DNA of 64,000 bases from Deltaproteobacteria bacterium (GTDB lineage Bacteria > Myxococcota_A > Polyangia > Polyangiales > Sandaracinaceae). Within the stretch, counting starts at the first letter, position 1. Each line of letters begins with the position of its first letter. The DNA is taken from NCBI GenBank assembly GCA_017303575.1, contig JAFLCL010000008.1, positions 16,087 through 80,086 of the forward strand. The letters run 5' to 3'. The notes beneath the pieces are model-generated. The model made no database searches and was not told the DNA's origin. It was given only the letters and a program-made list of their open reading frames with translations. Shown piece by piece: positions 53,271 to 61,044 of this stretch. The translations under genes were made by a program, and so were the position numbers.

Positions 53271-53445
53271 CGTCAACGGGCCCCTCGACGCCGTGCGGAA
53301 TTAGGAGCGCCGCACTGTGGTTGTCAGCGCGGCGCTTGCGCAGGTCGATCACAAAGGGGGATTCCGAACCGACCCGCGCCCCTCGACGATGCCACGGGCG
53401 GCAGGAGCGACCGTCAAGGTCGGCGTGCGGGTGGTACGTGCCGGT

Positions 53446-53820
53446 CTACTCGGCTTCCGCCATCGCCTGGTTCAGTGCCTGCTCTGCGGCGGCAATGAGC
53501 TTCGGCGGCCCGCGCAGCGCGCGTAACTCCCTGGCGCTCGTCGTCACGTACAGCTCGGCCTTGCCCTCGGTGAACAGTGAGCCGACGGAGAGCGCGACGA
53601 AGAACAGGCCGAGCAGAACGAACACGGCCGAACCGTCCCGAGCTACCCCGAAGGAGCCGATCGCACCGATCGCGAACAAAAACACGGCCGGCAACCGCGA
53701 CGGGGCAGGCTTCCTCCGCACGCTGGTGATCGTGCGCAGCTGGTACGTCGTGCCGCTCGCCACGAAGCGCTTCGTGGTGACGAGAACGCCACCCTCGTTC
53801 AGGACCTCCCGCTCGCTCAT
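53446..53820 (-). CDS. DUF6232-like small membrane protein
   Basis: 124 residues. The start VLNEGGVLVTTKRFVASGTTYQLRTITSV (key part TTKRFVASGTTYQL) and the following two membrane helices (LPAVFLFAIGAIGSFGV, AVFVLLGLFFVALSVGSLF) and tail with TTSARELRALR fit the DUF6232 family. Function unknown. It lies 70 bp downstream of the 89-residue gene on the same strand. Confidence 0.7.
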   Translation of the reverse strand: MSEREVLNEGGVLVTTKRFVASGTTYQLRTITSVRRKPAPSRLPAVFLFAIGAIGSFGVARDGSAVFVLLGLFFVALSVGSLFTEGKAELYVTTSARELRALRGPPKLIAAAEQALNQAMAEAE

Positions 53821-53890
53821 GGTCCCCTTCTACGTGAGACCGCTCGCGAGGGTCAAACGACCCAGGTGGGCGACAGGCAGCGGCGCGAGG

Positions 53891-54160
53891 TCAGTGCGCG
53901 CGTGCCCGCTCGACGGCCTCAGCGAGCCCCTCTTGACCTACTGCCCGGAGCATCGATGCGGCGCGGGCTAGCAGATCGTCGTCGCCGTCATGACGGCGGG
54001 AAATGTCGTCCGAAACTCTCGCCGATCCTCGGACTTTTTCGACGATCGCAGGAGGAGCCGATCCGGCGCGATCTGCGCGAATCTCCGCGAGAATCGGCGG
54101 ATCTGCCTCACGGATCTTCAGTTTGACACCCGTGAGCGCGGCGACGGACACTTCGACCAC
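53891..54160 (-). CDS. Small unknown protein divergent from kinase
   Basis: About 89 residues from the GTG at 54160: VEVSVAALTGVKLKIREADP, then a charged stretch and DDDLLARAASMLRAVGQEGLAEAVERARAH. Composition is balanced, unlike the shadow frames over the kinase beyond it. No family recognised. It is divergent from the PEGA kinase (start codons 39 bp apart) and upstream of the DUF6232-like gene. Confidence 0.45.
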   Translation of the reverse strand: MVEVSVAALTGVKLKIREADPPILAEIRADRAGSAPPAIVEKVRGSARVSDDISRRHDGDDDLLARAASMLRAVGQEGLAEAVERARAH

Positions 54161-54199
54161 GATGCTGCTGCGGATCCACGCCCGACCTGGAGGCGCTCG

Positions 54200-56401
54200 A
54201 TGAGCGTTCCGTCGCGCGCGTCCGTGCCGAACAAGGAGGACGCCAAGGGCTACCTCGTCGCCCCGCTGCCGCCGACGCCGTTCGGCAAGTACACGATCAT
54301 CGGCAAGCTCGGGCACGGCGGCATGGCCGAGGTGAACCTCGCGGTCGTCGGCGGGAAAGCCGGCTTCCGCAAGCTGTTCGTGCTCAAGCGCCTGCACGCG
54401 CACCTCGAGGCCGAGCCCGGCTTCGTCGACATGTTCCTCGACGAGGCGCGCCTCGCGGCCCAGCTCGATCACCCCAACTGCGTGCAGACCGTCGAGGTCG
54501 GCGAAGCGCAGGGACGCGGGCCCCACGACGTCCAGCACTTCCTCGCGATGGAGTACCTCGACGGCCAGGGCCTCGAGCGCCTGCTCCGCATCACGGGACA
54601 GCGCGGCGACATCCTGCCGATCCACACGTCGGTCCGCATGATCGCGGACGCGCTCGACGGCCTCGGCTACGCCCACGATCTCAAGGGCTACGACAACACC
54701 TCGCTCGGCGTCGTGCACCGCGACGTCTCGCCGCAGAACATCTTCGTGACCTACGCGGGCGTGGTGAAGCTGCTCGACTTCGGCATCGCGAAGGCGGAGT
54801 CGAACGTCGTCGAGACGCGCACCGGCGTGGTGAAGGGCAAGTACGCGTACATCGCGCCGGAGCAGGCGCTCGCGGCGCCCGTGGATCGACGCGCGGACCT
54901 GTGGTCGATGGGCGTGGTGCTCTGGGAGATGCTGACGTCGCGTCGTCTCTTCAAGAGCGTCAACGAGCTCGCCACGCTCAACGAGACGCTGCGCGGCGAC
55001 ATCCACCCGCCCTCCAAGTACAACCCCGCGATCCCGCCCGAGCTCGACGCAGTGGTCTTGCGCGCGCTCCAGCGCGACGTCGATCAGCGCTACGCCACCG
55101 CGCACGACTTCAAGGACGCGCTCGAGAGCTGGCTCGCGACGCAGCCCGAGCCCTCGGATCGCAAGGCGATCGCCGCGCTCATGAAAGAGCGCTTCGGCGA
55201 CATGTACGAGCAGCACAAGGAGCGCCTCAAGGAGTGCATCGCGTCGGTCGCGCAGGACCCGCGCTCCCTCGATCGGCTCGTCCTCGGCGCATCGTCGTCG
55301 GGCAACCACGCGGCCAACAGCAGCTCGATGGAGGGCGACGCGCTCGGGTCGGGATCGCACCCGCCGATCCCCGTCGGCCTGAGCGGTGCGGGTGGCGCGA
55401 GCGGCGCGCGTCCTCTGCCGCACAGCCACGGCAGCATGACGCCGACGCCCAGCCCTCGGCCGCGTCTGGGCGCGAGCGTGTCGGGGAGCATCACGTCGGG
55501 CATGCCGTCGATGGAGGACATCGCCCCGCGCATCTCGCACACACCGCAGCCGCACGTGCCGCAGGGGCCCCCCGCGATGGGCCCGCCTTCGTCCGGGTAT
55601 GCGCCCGTGCCGATGTCGAGCACGAGCTCGCACAACGGGCTCGTGTCGTCGTCGTCGGAGTGGGCCTCCTCGTCCAACCCCGGCTTCGCGCCTCCGCCGG
55701 CCGGTGTGTCGGGCGCGTTCGGCACCGACCAGACGATGCGGATGGCGCCGCGACGAAGTCGCACGCGGTCGGCGGCGTGGTGGCTGATCGGCGCGGCGGC
55801 CTGTGTGGTCTCCGCCGTCGTCGCGATCCTGATGTGGTCGGCGATGCACGCGAGCAACGGCCCCGTGCTCGTCCCCGGCCCCGGCAGCGAGGTCGTGAGC
55901 GCGCTGCCGCCCGTCCCGGTCGCCCCGCCGACCACGACGACCGCCCCTTCCACGCCCGAGGTTCCGCCCGCCACCGCGCTCGCACCGCCGGCCACCCCAA
56001 CGAGCACGGATCCTCTGATCGCCGCAGGCGGTCCGACGACGACGACGGCGAGCAGTGGTCGCGACGATCGTGGTGCCCGACGCATCCGCGGCGGACAGCG
56101 CGAAGACCGCGCGACGCCGCCAACGACACAGGAGAGCGTGCAGCCGGTCCCCGAGATCACGCCGCCACCACCGTCCGAGCCCACGCCGCACGGCCCCGGC
56201 TTCCTCTCGCTCGTCACCTCGCCGTGGACGCAGGTCACCGTCGAGGGCCGCGCGCTCGGCGAGACGCCGCTCGTGCGCGCGCCGCTGCCTGCGGGCACGC
56301 ACACGCTGCGTCTCCGCAACAGCGAAGCGGGGATCGACGAGACCTACGAGATCACGATCCGCTCCGGCGAGACGACGTCCCGACGCCTCGGCCTCCGCTG
56401 A
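54200..56401 (+). CDS. Ser/Thr protein kinase with PEGA domain
   Basis: 733 residues. Kinase domain at about 27-300: glycine loop GHGGMAEV, VLKR lysine, VHRDVSPQNIFV (Asp in HRDVSPQN, a variant of HRDLKPEN frequent in myxobacterial kinases) and LLDFGIAKA. A Ser/Pro-rich linker, one membrane helix (WWLIGAAACVVSAVVAILMW), a Pro/Thr stretch and a C-terminal PEGA domain (GFLSLVTSPWTQVTVEGRAL, GETPL, LPAGTHTLRL) follow, so the PEGA part is periplasmic. GGAGG precedes the ATG. The last 50 bp overlap the convergent folK gene. Confidence 0.92.
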   Translation: MSVPSRASVPNKEDAKGYLVAPLPPTPFGKYTIIGKLGHGGMAEVNLAVVGGKAGFRKLFVLKRLHAHLEAEPGFVDMFLDEARLAAQLDHPNCVQTVEVGEAQGRGPHDVQHFLAMEYLDGQGLERLLRITGQRGDILPIHTSVRMIADALDGLGYAHDLKGYDNTSLGVVHRDVSPQNIFVTYAGVVKLLDFGIAKAESNVVETRTGVVKGKYAYIAPEQALAAPVDRRADLWSMGVVLWEMLTSRRLFKSVNELATLNETLRGDIHPPSKYNPAIPPELDAVVLRALQRDVDQRYATAHDFKDALESWLATQPEPSDRKAIAALMKERFGDMYEQHKERLKECIASVAQDPRSLDRLVLGASSSGNHAANSSSMEGDALGSGSHPPIPVGLSGAGGASGARPLPHSHGSMTPTPSPRPRLGASVSGSITSGMPSMEDIAPRISHTPQPHVPQGPPAMGPPSSGYAPVPMSSTSSHNGLVSSSSEWASSSNPGFAPPPAGVSGAFGTDQTMRMAPRRSRTRSAAWWLIGAAACVVSAVVAILMWSAMHASNGPVLVPGPGSEVVSALPPVPVAPPTTTTAPSTPEVPPATALAPPATPTSTDPLIAAGGPTTTTASSGRDDRGARRIRGGQREDRATPPTTQESVQPVPEITPPPPSEPTPHGPGFLSLVTSPWTQVTVEGRALGETPLVRAPLPAGTHTLRLRNSEAGIDETYEITIRSGETTSRRLGLR

Positions 56402-56837
56402 TCCGTCCAAGGAGTGTCGCGAGCTCGGGGGCCACGTCGAGCAGTGGCCTTCGCGCGAACTCGCGATCGACGAGGCCGGGATGCGGCAGGGTGAGGCGCG
56501 CGTCGTCGATGCGGATCGGGGCGCCGTCTGCGTCGAGCGCGAAGAGGAGATCGAGATCGATCGTGCGTGGTCCCCAGCGCTCGCGGCGCACACGGCCGAG
56601 CGCTGCCTCGATCGCGAGGCACACGTCGAGGAGCGCGTGCGGATCGAGCGTGGTCTCGACGCGGATCGCAGCGTTGAGGTAGGCGTCCTGCGGCGCTGCG
56701 CCGGGCAGGAGCAGCGGCTCCGTCTCGTAGCGGGGCGAGGTCGCGATCACCTGCACGTCGCTGCGCGCTCGCAGCACCGCGATCGCTGCGTCGAACGTCG
56801 CGTGTCGATCGCCCACGTTCGATCCGAGGCCGATCAC
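56352..56837 (-). CDS. folK: FolK, HPPK of folate synthesis
   Basis: 161 residues. 2-amino-4-hydroxy-6-hydroxymethyldihydropteridine diphosphokinase transfers pyrophosphate from ATP to the pterin. Family motifs are IGLGSNVGDR, a PRYETEPL block, RRERWGPRTIDLDLL (metal-binding Asp pair in DLDLL) and LPHPGLVDREFARRPLLDVAPEL. GTG at 56837 is the only reasonable start, 20 bp after the argB stop, so they are co-transcribed. The 3' end overlaps the kinase by 50 bp. Confidence 0.9.
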   Translation of the reverse strand: MIGLGSNVGDRHATFDAAIAVLRARSDVQVIATSPRYETEPLLLPGAAPQDAYLNAAIRVETTLDPHALLDVCLAIEAALGRVRRERWGPRTIDLDLLFALDADGAPIRIDDARLTLPHPGLVDREFARRPLLDVAPELATLLGRISGGRGVGTSSRRSGS

Positions 56838-56857
56838 GACGGTGATCGCACCCGTGC

Positions 56858-57727
56858 TCAGACGAGGATCTCCGTCCCGATGCCCTTGTCGGTGAAGACC
56901 TCGAGCAGGGCCGCGTGCTGGATACGCCCATCGACCACGTGGCACTTGGCGACGCCCATGGAGAGCGCGTCGAGCGCGGACTGCACCTTGGGGATCATGC
57001 CGCCCGAGATCGTGCCGTCGTCGATGAGGGCCTTCACCGCGGCCGCCGTCATCGAGGACGCGATCGAACCGCTCGCGTCGCGCACGCCGTCGATGTCCGT
57101 CATCAGCAAGAGCTTCTCGGCCTTCGTCGCTGCGGCCACCGCGCCCGCGACCGTGTCGGCGTTCACGTTGAGCGAGCGCCCCTCGGCGTCGATGCCGATC
57201 GGCGCGATCACGGGGATGAAGCCGCCCTGCACGAGCTGATCGATCACCTCGGTGCGGACCTCGACGACGCGACCGACACGTCCCGGATCGACCTCGCGGC
57301 CGGTCTTCGTACGCATCGACGTGATGCGCTCGCAGCGGAGGAACGCGTCGTCCTTGCCCGAGAGGCCCACCGCGCGCGCGCCGTGGTGGCACATGAGCGA
57401 GACGATCTCCATGTTCACGCGCCCCGCGAGCACCATCTCGACGATGTCCATCGTGCGCTCGTCGGTCACGCGCAGGCCGTCGATGCGCTCGGAGACCACG
57501 CCCATCTGCCCGAGCATCGCGTCGATCTGCGGGCCGCCGCCGTGCACGACGATCGGGTGGATGCCGATGAGCTTCATCATCGTCATGTCGCGCGCGAACG
57601 AGTCGCGCAGCGCGGGATCGATCATCGCGTGGCCGCCGTACTTCACGACGAAGACACGGCCGCGGAAGCGACGGATGTAGGGGAGCGCCTCGTGGAGGAT
57701 CGAGGCCTTGAAGACGAGGTCCTGCAT
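56858..57727 (-). CDS. argB: ArgB, N-acetylglutamate kinase
   Basis: 289 residues. Phosphorylates N-acetylglutamate in arginine synthesis. Motifs: VVKYGGHAM (phosphate-binding Lys), VVHGGGPQID, INAL-like VNADTVAGAVAAATKAEKLL with DIDGV, and GGMIPKVQSAL. The arginine-responsive N-terminal helix (SILHEALPYIRRF) is present, so feedback inhibition by arginine is likely. It lies 19 bp downstream of a PhnD-like gene and upstream of folK. Confidence 0.95.
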   Translation of the reverse strand: MQDLVFKASILHEALPYIRRFRGRVFVVKYGGHAMIDPALRDSFARDMTMMKLIGIHPIVVHGGGPQIDAMLGQMGVVSERIDGLRVTDERTMDIVEMVLAGRVNMEIVSLMCHHGARAVGLSGKDDAFLRCERITSMRTKTGREVDPGRVGRVVEVRTEVIDQLVQGGFIPVIAPIGIDAEGRSLNVNADTVAGAVAAATKAEKLLLMTDIDGVRDASGSIASSMTAAAVKALIDDGTISGGMIPKVQSALDALSMGVAKCHVVDGRIQHAALLEVFTDKGIGTEILV

Positions 57728-57746
57728 GGATGGGCGCGAGGATGGC

Positions 57747-58619
57747 TCAGGCCGGGGCGTCCGTCATCGCGCGTCTCACCGGCTCGTACGCCGAAGCGTC
57801 CGACGACGCGAAACGGTCGGCGTTCATCAGGCCGCGGAACAGGCGCGAGAGCTTGGGCTTGTCGCCTGCGCCGAGGAGCACGTCCTTCACTGCGTCCCTC
57901 AGCGCCGTGGGCAGCGAGCGGGTGATGCAGAGGGCGTCGGCAGGGATCGCGCGGCTCACGAGGATCGGCCGCATCGCGGCGGGCGGCACGAACGGCGCCC
58001 AGCCCACGAGCGCGAGGCTCTGAGAGAGGTCCTGCTGCACGGCCTCGCCGATCTCCGGCGTCTCGAGGCTCGGCGGACGCGACGCACGCACGTCCACGCC
58101 CCGCAGCTGCACGAACGTCGCGCCCGCGTCGACCTCGCCATCGCGCACAGCGCGCACCACGCGCAGGTGGCTCTCGACGAACTCCTGCGCGCCGAACAGC
58201 GAGTCGGGCGGAAGGCCACGCTCCGAGAGCTCGAGCTTCGGAAACAGATAGCCCGCACAGGACTCTCGATCGACCCAGGCCACGCGCTTGCCGCGCAGGC
58301 CCTCGACGTCCTCGATCGGCCCGTCGGCGCGCACGAAGATCGCCGCTTGGTAGCGCGCGCCGAACGTGCGCTCCGACGAGTACACGCGATCGATCATGCC
58401 GCCCGCGTTGGCACGGACGAACGTCGCCGGCGGCAGCCACGCGAGCGCTGCGTCGCCCCGCGAGACGCGGTCCGCGAGCGCGGCGTACGAGCCCTCCGCG
58501 ACGATCTCGATCTCCACGCCGAGCGCGTCCGAGAGCGCGCGGCCGAGCTCGCGTCGCAGGTGCGCGCCGTCGTCGTCGAGCTGCACGGGGCCGGTCGCGA
58601 ACGTGACGGTCTTGCTCAT
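57747..58619 (-). CDS. PhnD/SsuA-family binding protein without signal peptide
   Basis: 290 residues with the periplasmic-binding-protein fold of the phosphonate/phosphate (PhnD) group: VEIEIVAEGSYAALADRV, ALAWLPPATFV, GLRGKRVAWVDRESCAGYLFP and DAGATFVQLRG. It starts MSKTVTFATGPVQ with no signal sequence, so it would stay in the cytoplasm unless the start is wrong. Some such proteins act as sensor domains or in cytoplasmic metabolism. No permease or ATPase is adjacent; it is followed closely by argB. Confidence 0.75.
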   Translation of the reverse strand: MSKTVTFATGPVQLDDDGAHLRRELGRALSDALGVEIEIVAEGSYAALADRVSRGDAALAWLPPATFVRANAGGMIDRVYSSERTFGARYQAAIFVRADGPIEDVEGLRGKRVAWVDRESCAGYLFPKLELSERGLPPDSLFGAQEFVESHLRVVRAVRDGEVDAGATFVQLRGVDVRASRPPSLETPEIGEAVQQDLSQSLALVGWAPFVPPAAMRPILVSRAIPADALCITRSLPTALRDAVKDVLLGAGDKPKLSRLFRGLMNADRFASSDASAYEPVRRAMTDAPA

Positions 58620-58678
58620 GTCTCCCTCGCGCCGAACGCCTCGTCGTCCGGGTGCGCTCAGATTACGCTCGTGCCCCG

Positions 58679-59173
58679 ATGACTGCCTACCCCACGACTC
58701 GGCTCGCGTTCCTCTTGGTCCTCGCTCTCCCTCTCGCCGCGTGTGGCGAGCCCGTCGTCACCGACGACGCGGGCACGCAGCCCGACGCGGCGACCACGCC
58801 GTCGGACGACGCGTTCGTCACGCCCTCCGAGGATGCGTTCACGCCGCTCACGCCCGACGCGTTCGTCCCCGCCGACGCCGGCCCAGCGACCGTGCTCTTC
58901 TCGCGCGACGTGCTCCCGATCCTCGAGGCGAACTGCCGCGGCAGCGGCTGCCACACCAGCCCGCAGAGCTTCTTCCTCGGGGGTGGTCGTGGCTGCATGG
59001 GCATGCCGCTCGTCGTGGCAGGCGACCCCGATGCGTCGTTCGTGATCGACAAGCTCGAAGGCACGCTGCCGGGCGGCTGCGGCATGCGCATGCCGCGGGG
59101 TCGTGCACCACTCTCGAGCGAGAACCTCACGACGATCCGCACCTGGATCGCAGAAGGCGCGCGCAACAACTGA
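58679..59173 (+). CDS. Cytochrome c-like lipoprotein
   Basis: 164 residues: lipobox LALPLAACGE, an Asp/Thr/Ala linker with repeats of DDAFV/DAFT, then VLFSRDVLPILEANCRGSGCH, a CxxxxCH heme-like motif seen in planctomycete/myxobacterial cytochromes, with later MRMPRG giving a possible Met ligand and ENLTTIRTWIAEGA at the end. Probably a periplasmic electron carrier or relic of one; heme attachment by a CxxxxCH site is not certain. Confidence 0.7.
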   Translation: MTAYPTTRLAFLLVLALPLAACGEPVVTDDAGTQPDAATTPSDDAFVTPSEDAFTPLTPDAFVPADAGPATVLFSRDVLPILEANCRGSGCHTSPQSFFLGGGRGCMGMPLVVAGDPDASFVIDKLEGTLPGGCGMRMPRGRAPLSSENLTTIRTWIAEGARNN

Positions 59174-59254
59174 TCGGACCGGGCGCGGTCTCGGGGGCGG
59201 ATACCTCTCTATCCGTCCCCTTGACCGAGGCGGCCCCGTCCGACACTCTCGCGT

Positions 59255-59294
59255 GAGAACGATTCTCGTTGAATCAAAGACAACGACTCTCGTT
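59255..59294 (+). promoter_or_regulatory. Tandem Fur-like boxes before tonB-type gene
   Basis: AACGAYTCTCGTT occurs twice, 59258-59270 and 59282-59294, 24 bp apart. The first copy is part of the perfect palindrome GAGAA-CGA-TTCTC (59255-59267), similar to a Fur box. They lie about 30-70 bp before the start at 59322. Confidence 0.6.
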
Positions 59295-59321
59295 AAGCTC
59301 GCGACAGCCCCACGCTCCACG

Positions 59322-60251
59322 ATGCCGCCCCGTACCGACACCGAGCCCACCGTCGCTGCACCGCTCTCGCGCGAAATCAGCGTCATGGCGTCCGCCACGT
59401 CGAGCCCCCGCATGGCGCGTGTTGTCGCGGTGCGCGGCGGGCAGAAGGCCGAGCCTGCCACGCCGATCGTTCCGATCGTCGTCGTGTCGGCGCTCGCGCA
59501 CGTGATGGTCGCTGTCGCGCTCGGTGCGCTCGGCCCCGTGCGGCTGCTCGCGCTCCACGAAGAGACGTTCGTCGACTTCGATGTCGCCGAGCCCGCCGCG
59601 CTGCCGCCGCCTCCGGTCGTCGAGCCGCCACCCCCTCCGCCGCCGCTGGCCGCGCCGCCTCCCACGATCCGCCCTCGCGCCACGCAAGAAGCCGAGCCCG
59701 AGCCACAGCCCGTGACTCCCGAGCCGCCGCCACCCGAGCCGGCGGCCGCGCCTCCCTCGCTCGACGACGTGTTCGGCGAGGAGCCCGCGCCTGCGGCGCC
59801 GGTGATGATGGCGGAAGGCGGCAGCAGCGGTCCCGCGATGGATCCCGGCGCCGCGGGTGGCGTTCCCGGTGGTCGTGCAGGAGGAACCGGCGAGGGCGTG
59901 GGCCCCGGCGGAGGTGGCGGTCAGGCGCCGAGCGGCCCGAGCGAGGCCGACGTCCAGCGTGCGCGTCGCGCGTACGTGCGATCGCTGCAGGGCCTCTTGA
60001 GTGGTCGCGTGCGGTATCCGCGGGCCCTCGAGCGCGCGGGCGTGGGCGGTCGAGTGGAGCTCTGCATCCGCATCGGAAGCGATGGTCGTGTGCTCGGCAG
60101 TCGCGTGTGCGGCTCCGCGGGACAAGGCCAGCTCGACGACGCCGCGCTCACCGCCGCGAACGATCTCGGCCGCGTGCCCGCACCGCCTGCGATCGCGTCG
60201 TGGTCGAGCACCGACGAGATCCACGCAGGCGTCGTCTTCGCTGTGCGCTGA
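59322..60251 (+). CDS. TonB-family energy transducer
   Basis: About 309 residues. One N-terminal membrane helix (TPIVPIVVVSALAHVMVAVALGAL), a long Pro/Glu periplasmic region (VVEPPPPPPPLAAPPP and QPVTPEPPPPEPAAAPP), a Gly-rich spacer (GRAGGTGEGVGPGGGGG) and a C-terminal TonB-like fold (GRVRYPRALERAGVGGRVELCIRIGSDGRV; blocks RVRYPRALERAG and GRVELCIRIGSDG). It couples the inner-membrane proton force to outer-membrane receptors. The gene sits behind tandem Fur-like boxes. Start 59322 (ATG); 59385 is the alternative. ExbB/ExbD are not in the window. Confidence 0.85.
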   Translation: MPPRTDTEPTVAAPLSREISVMASATSSPRMARVVAVRGGQKAEPATPIVPIVVVSALAHVMVAVALGALGPVRLLALHEETFVDFDVAEPAALPPPPVVEPPPPPPPLAAPPPTIRPRATQEAEPEPQPVTPEPPPPEPAAAPPSLDDVFGEEPAPAAPVMMAEGGSSGPAMDPGAAGGVPGGRAGGTGEGVGPGGGGGQAPSGPSEADVQRARRAYVRSLQGLLSGRVRYPRALERAGVGGRVELCIRIGSDGRVLGSRVCGSAGQGQLDDAALTAANDLGRVPAPPAIASWSSTDEIHAGVVFAVR

Positions 60252-60318
60252 CGGTCGTTCGCGCGGATGCGCGCGGCGTGATCAGTGGTAGCGTCGGCGC
60301 CCTCTGGAGGTGCTCTCG

Positions 60319-60864
60319 ATGCTGAATCCCGACACGCCCGCTCCCTCCGTCGCGGAGATGGTCCCCGGCACTGGCGAGCTGCGCGCGATCTTCAAGACGT
60401 CCGCTGGCGACATCACCGTCAAGCTCCACGAGGCCGAGTGCCCGCGCACCGTCGCGAACTTCGTCGCGCTCGCGCTGGGCAAGGTCGAGTGGACCGATCC
60501 CAAGTCCGGTCAGCGCACGACGCGCCCGCTCTACTCGGGCACGAGCTTCCATCGTGTGATCCCCGACTTCATGATCCAGGGCGGCTGTCCGCTCGGCACC
60601 GGCACGGGCGGCCCGGGGTGGCGCTTCGCCGACGAGATCGATCCGAAGCTCCGTCACACCGGTCCCGGCATCCTCTCGATGGCCAACGCAGGCCGCAACA
60701 CGAACGGCTCGCAGTTCTTCCTCTGCGAGGTCGCGACCCCGCACCTCGACGGCAAGCACGCGGTGTTCGGTCAGGCCATCTCGGGCGTCGAGCTCATCGC
60801 GAAGATCGCGCGGGCGGGCAACGCCAAGACCGCGCTCAACGAGATCCAGATCGTCCGCGCCTGA
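60319..60864 (+). CDS. Cyclophilin-type peptidyl-prolyl isomerase
   Basis: 181 residues. Family blocks: GDITVKLHEAECPRTVANFV, FHRVIPDFMIQGG (catalytic Arg), GTGGPGWRFADE, LSMANAGRNTNGSQFFLC and HLDGKHAVFGQA. No signal peptide, so cytoplasmic. It helps proline isomerisation in folding. CTGGAGG lies before the ATG at 60319; a GTG at 60310 is close by. Followed by a terminator. Confidence 0.95.
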   Translation: MLNPDTPAPSVAEMVPGTGELRAIFKTSAGDITVKLHEAECPRTVANFVALALGKVEWTDPKSGQRTTRPLYSGTSFHRVIPDFMIQGGCPLGTGTGGPGWRFADEIDPKLRHTGPGILSMANAGRNTNGSQFFLCEVATPHLDGKHAVFGQAISGVELIAKIARAGNAKTALNEIQIVRA

Positions 60865-60883
60865 TCGCGGCGGTTTCTCCTCG

Positions 60884-60925
60884 GGACGCGGAGCACGCAC
60901 GTCGCGCTCCGCGTCTCTTCGTTCC
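60884..60925 (+). terminator. Intrinsic terminator after cyclophilin gene
   Basis: 10-bp perfect stem GACGCGGAGC / GCTCCGCGTC with an 11-nt loop, followed by TCTTCGTTCC, 20 bp after the stop. Confidence 0.7.
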
Positions 60926-61044
60926 GTCGTTCGGAATCCCGGACGATCGAGCGCCGGCTTTCCGACCAGCCTCCCCTCGTGCGGGCGCGAACGGCGCGAA
61001 AACGAGGGAGACGCCCCGGCACGCGGCCTGCTGAGCGCTCGCGC

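Noticed and set aside
54200..56593. Long minus-strand open frame over the PEGA kinase
   Set aside because: Composition is that of an antisense shadow; only its last 90 codons (53891-54160), beyond the kinase, look protein-like and are annotated.
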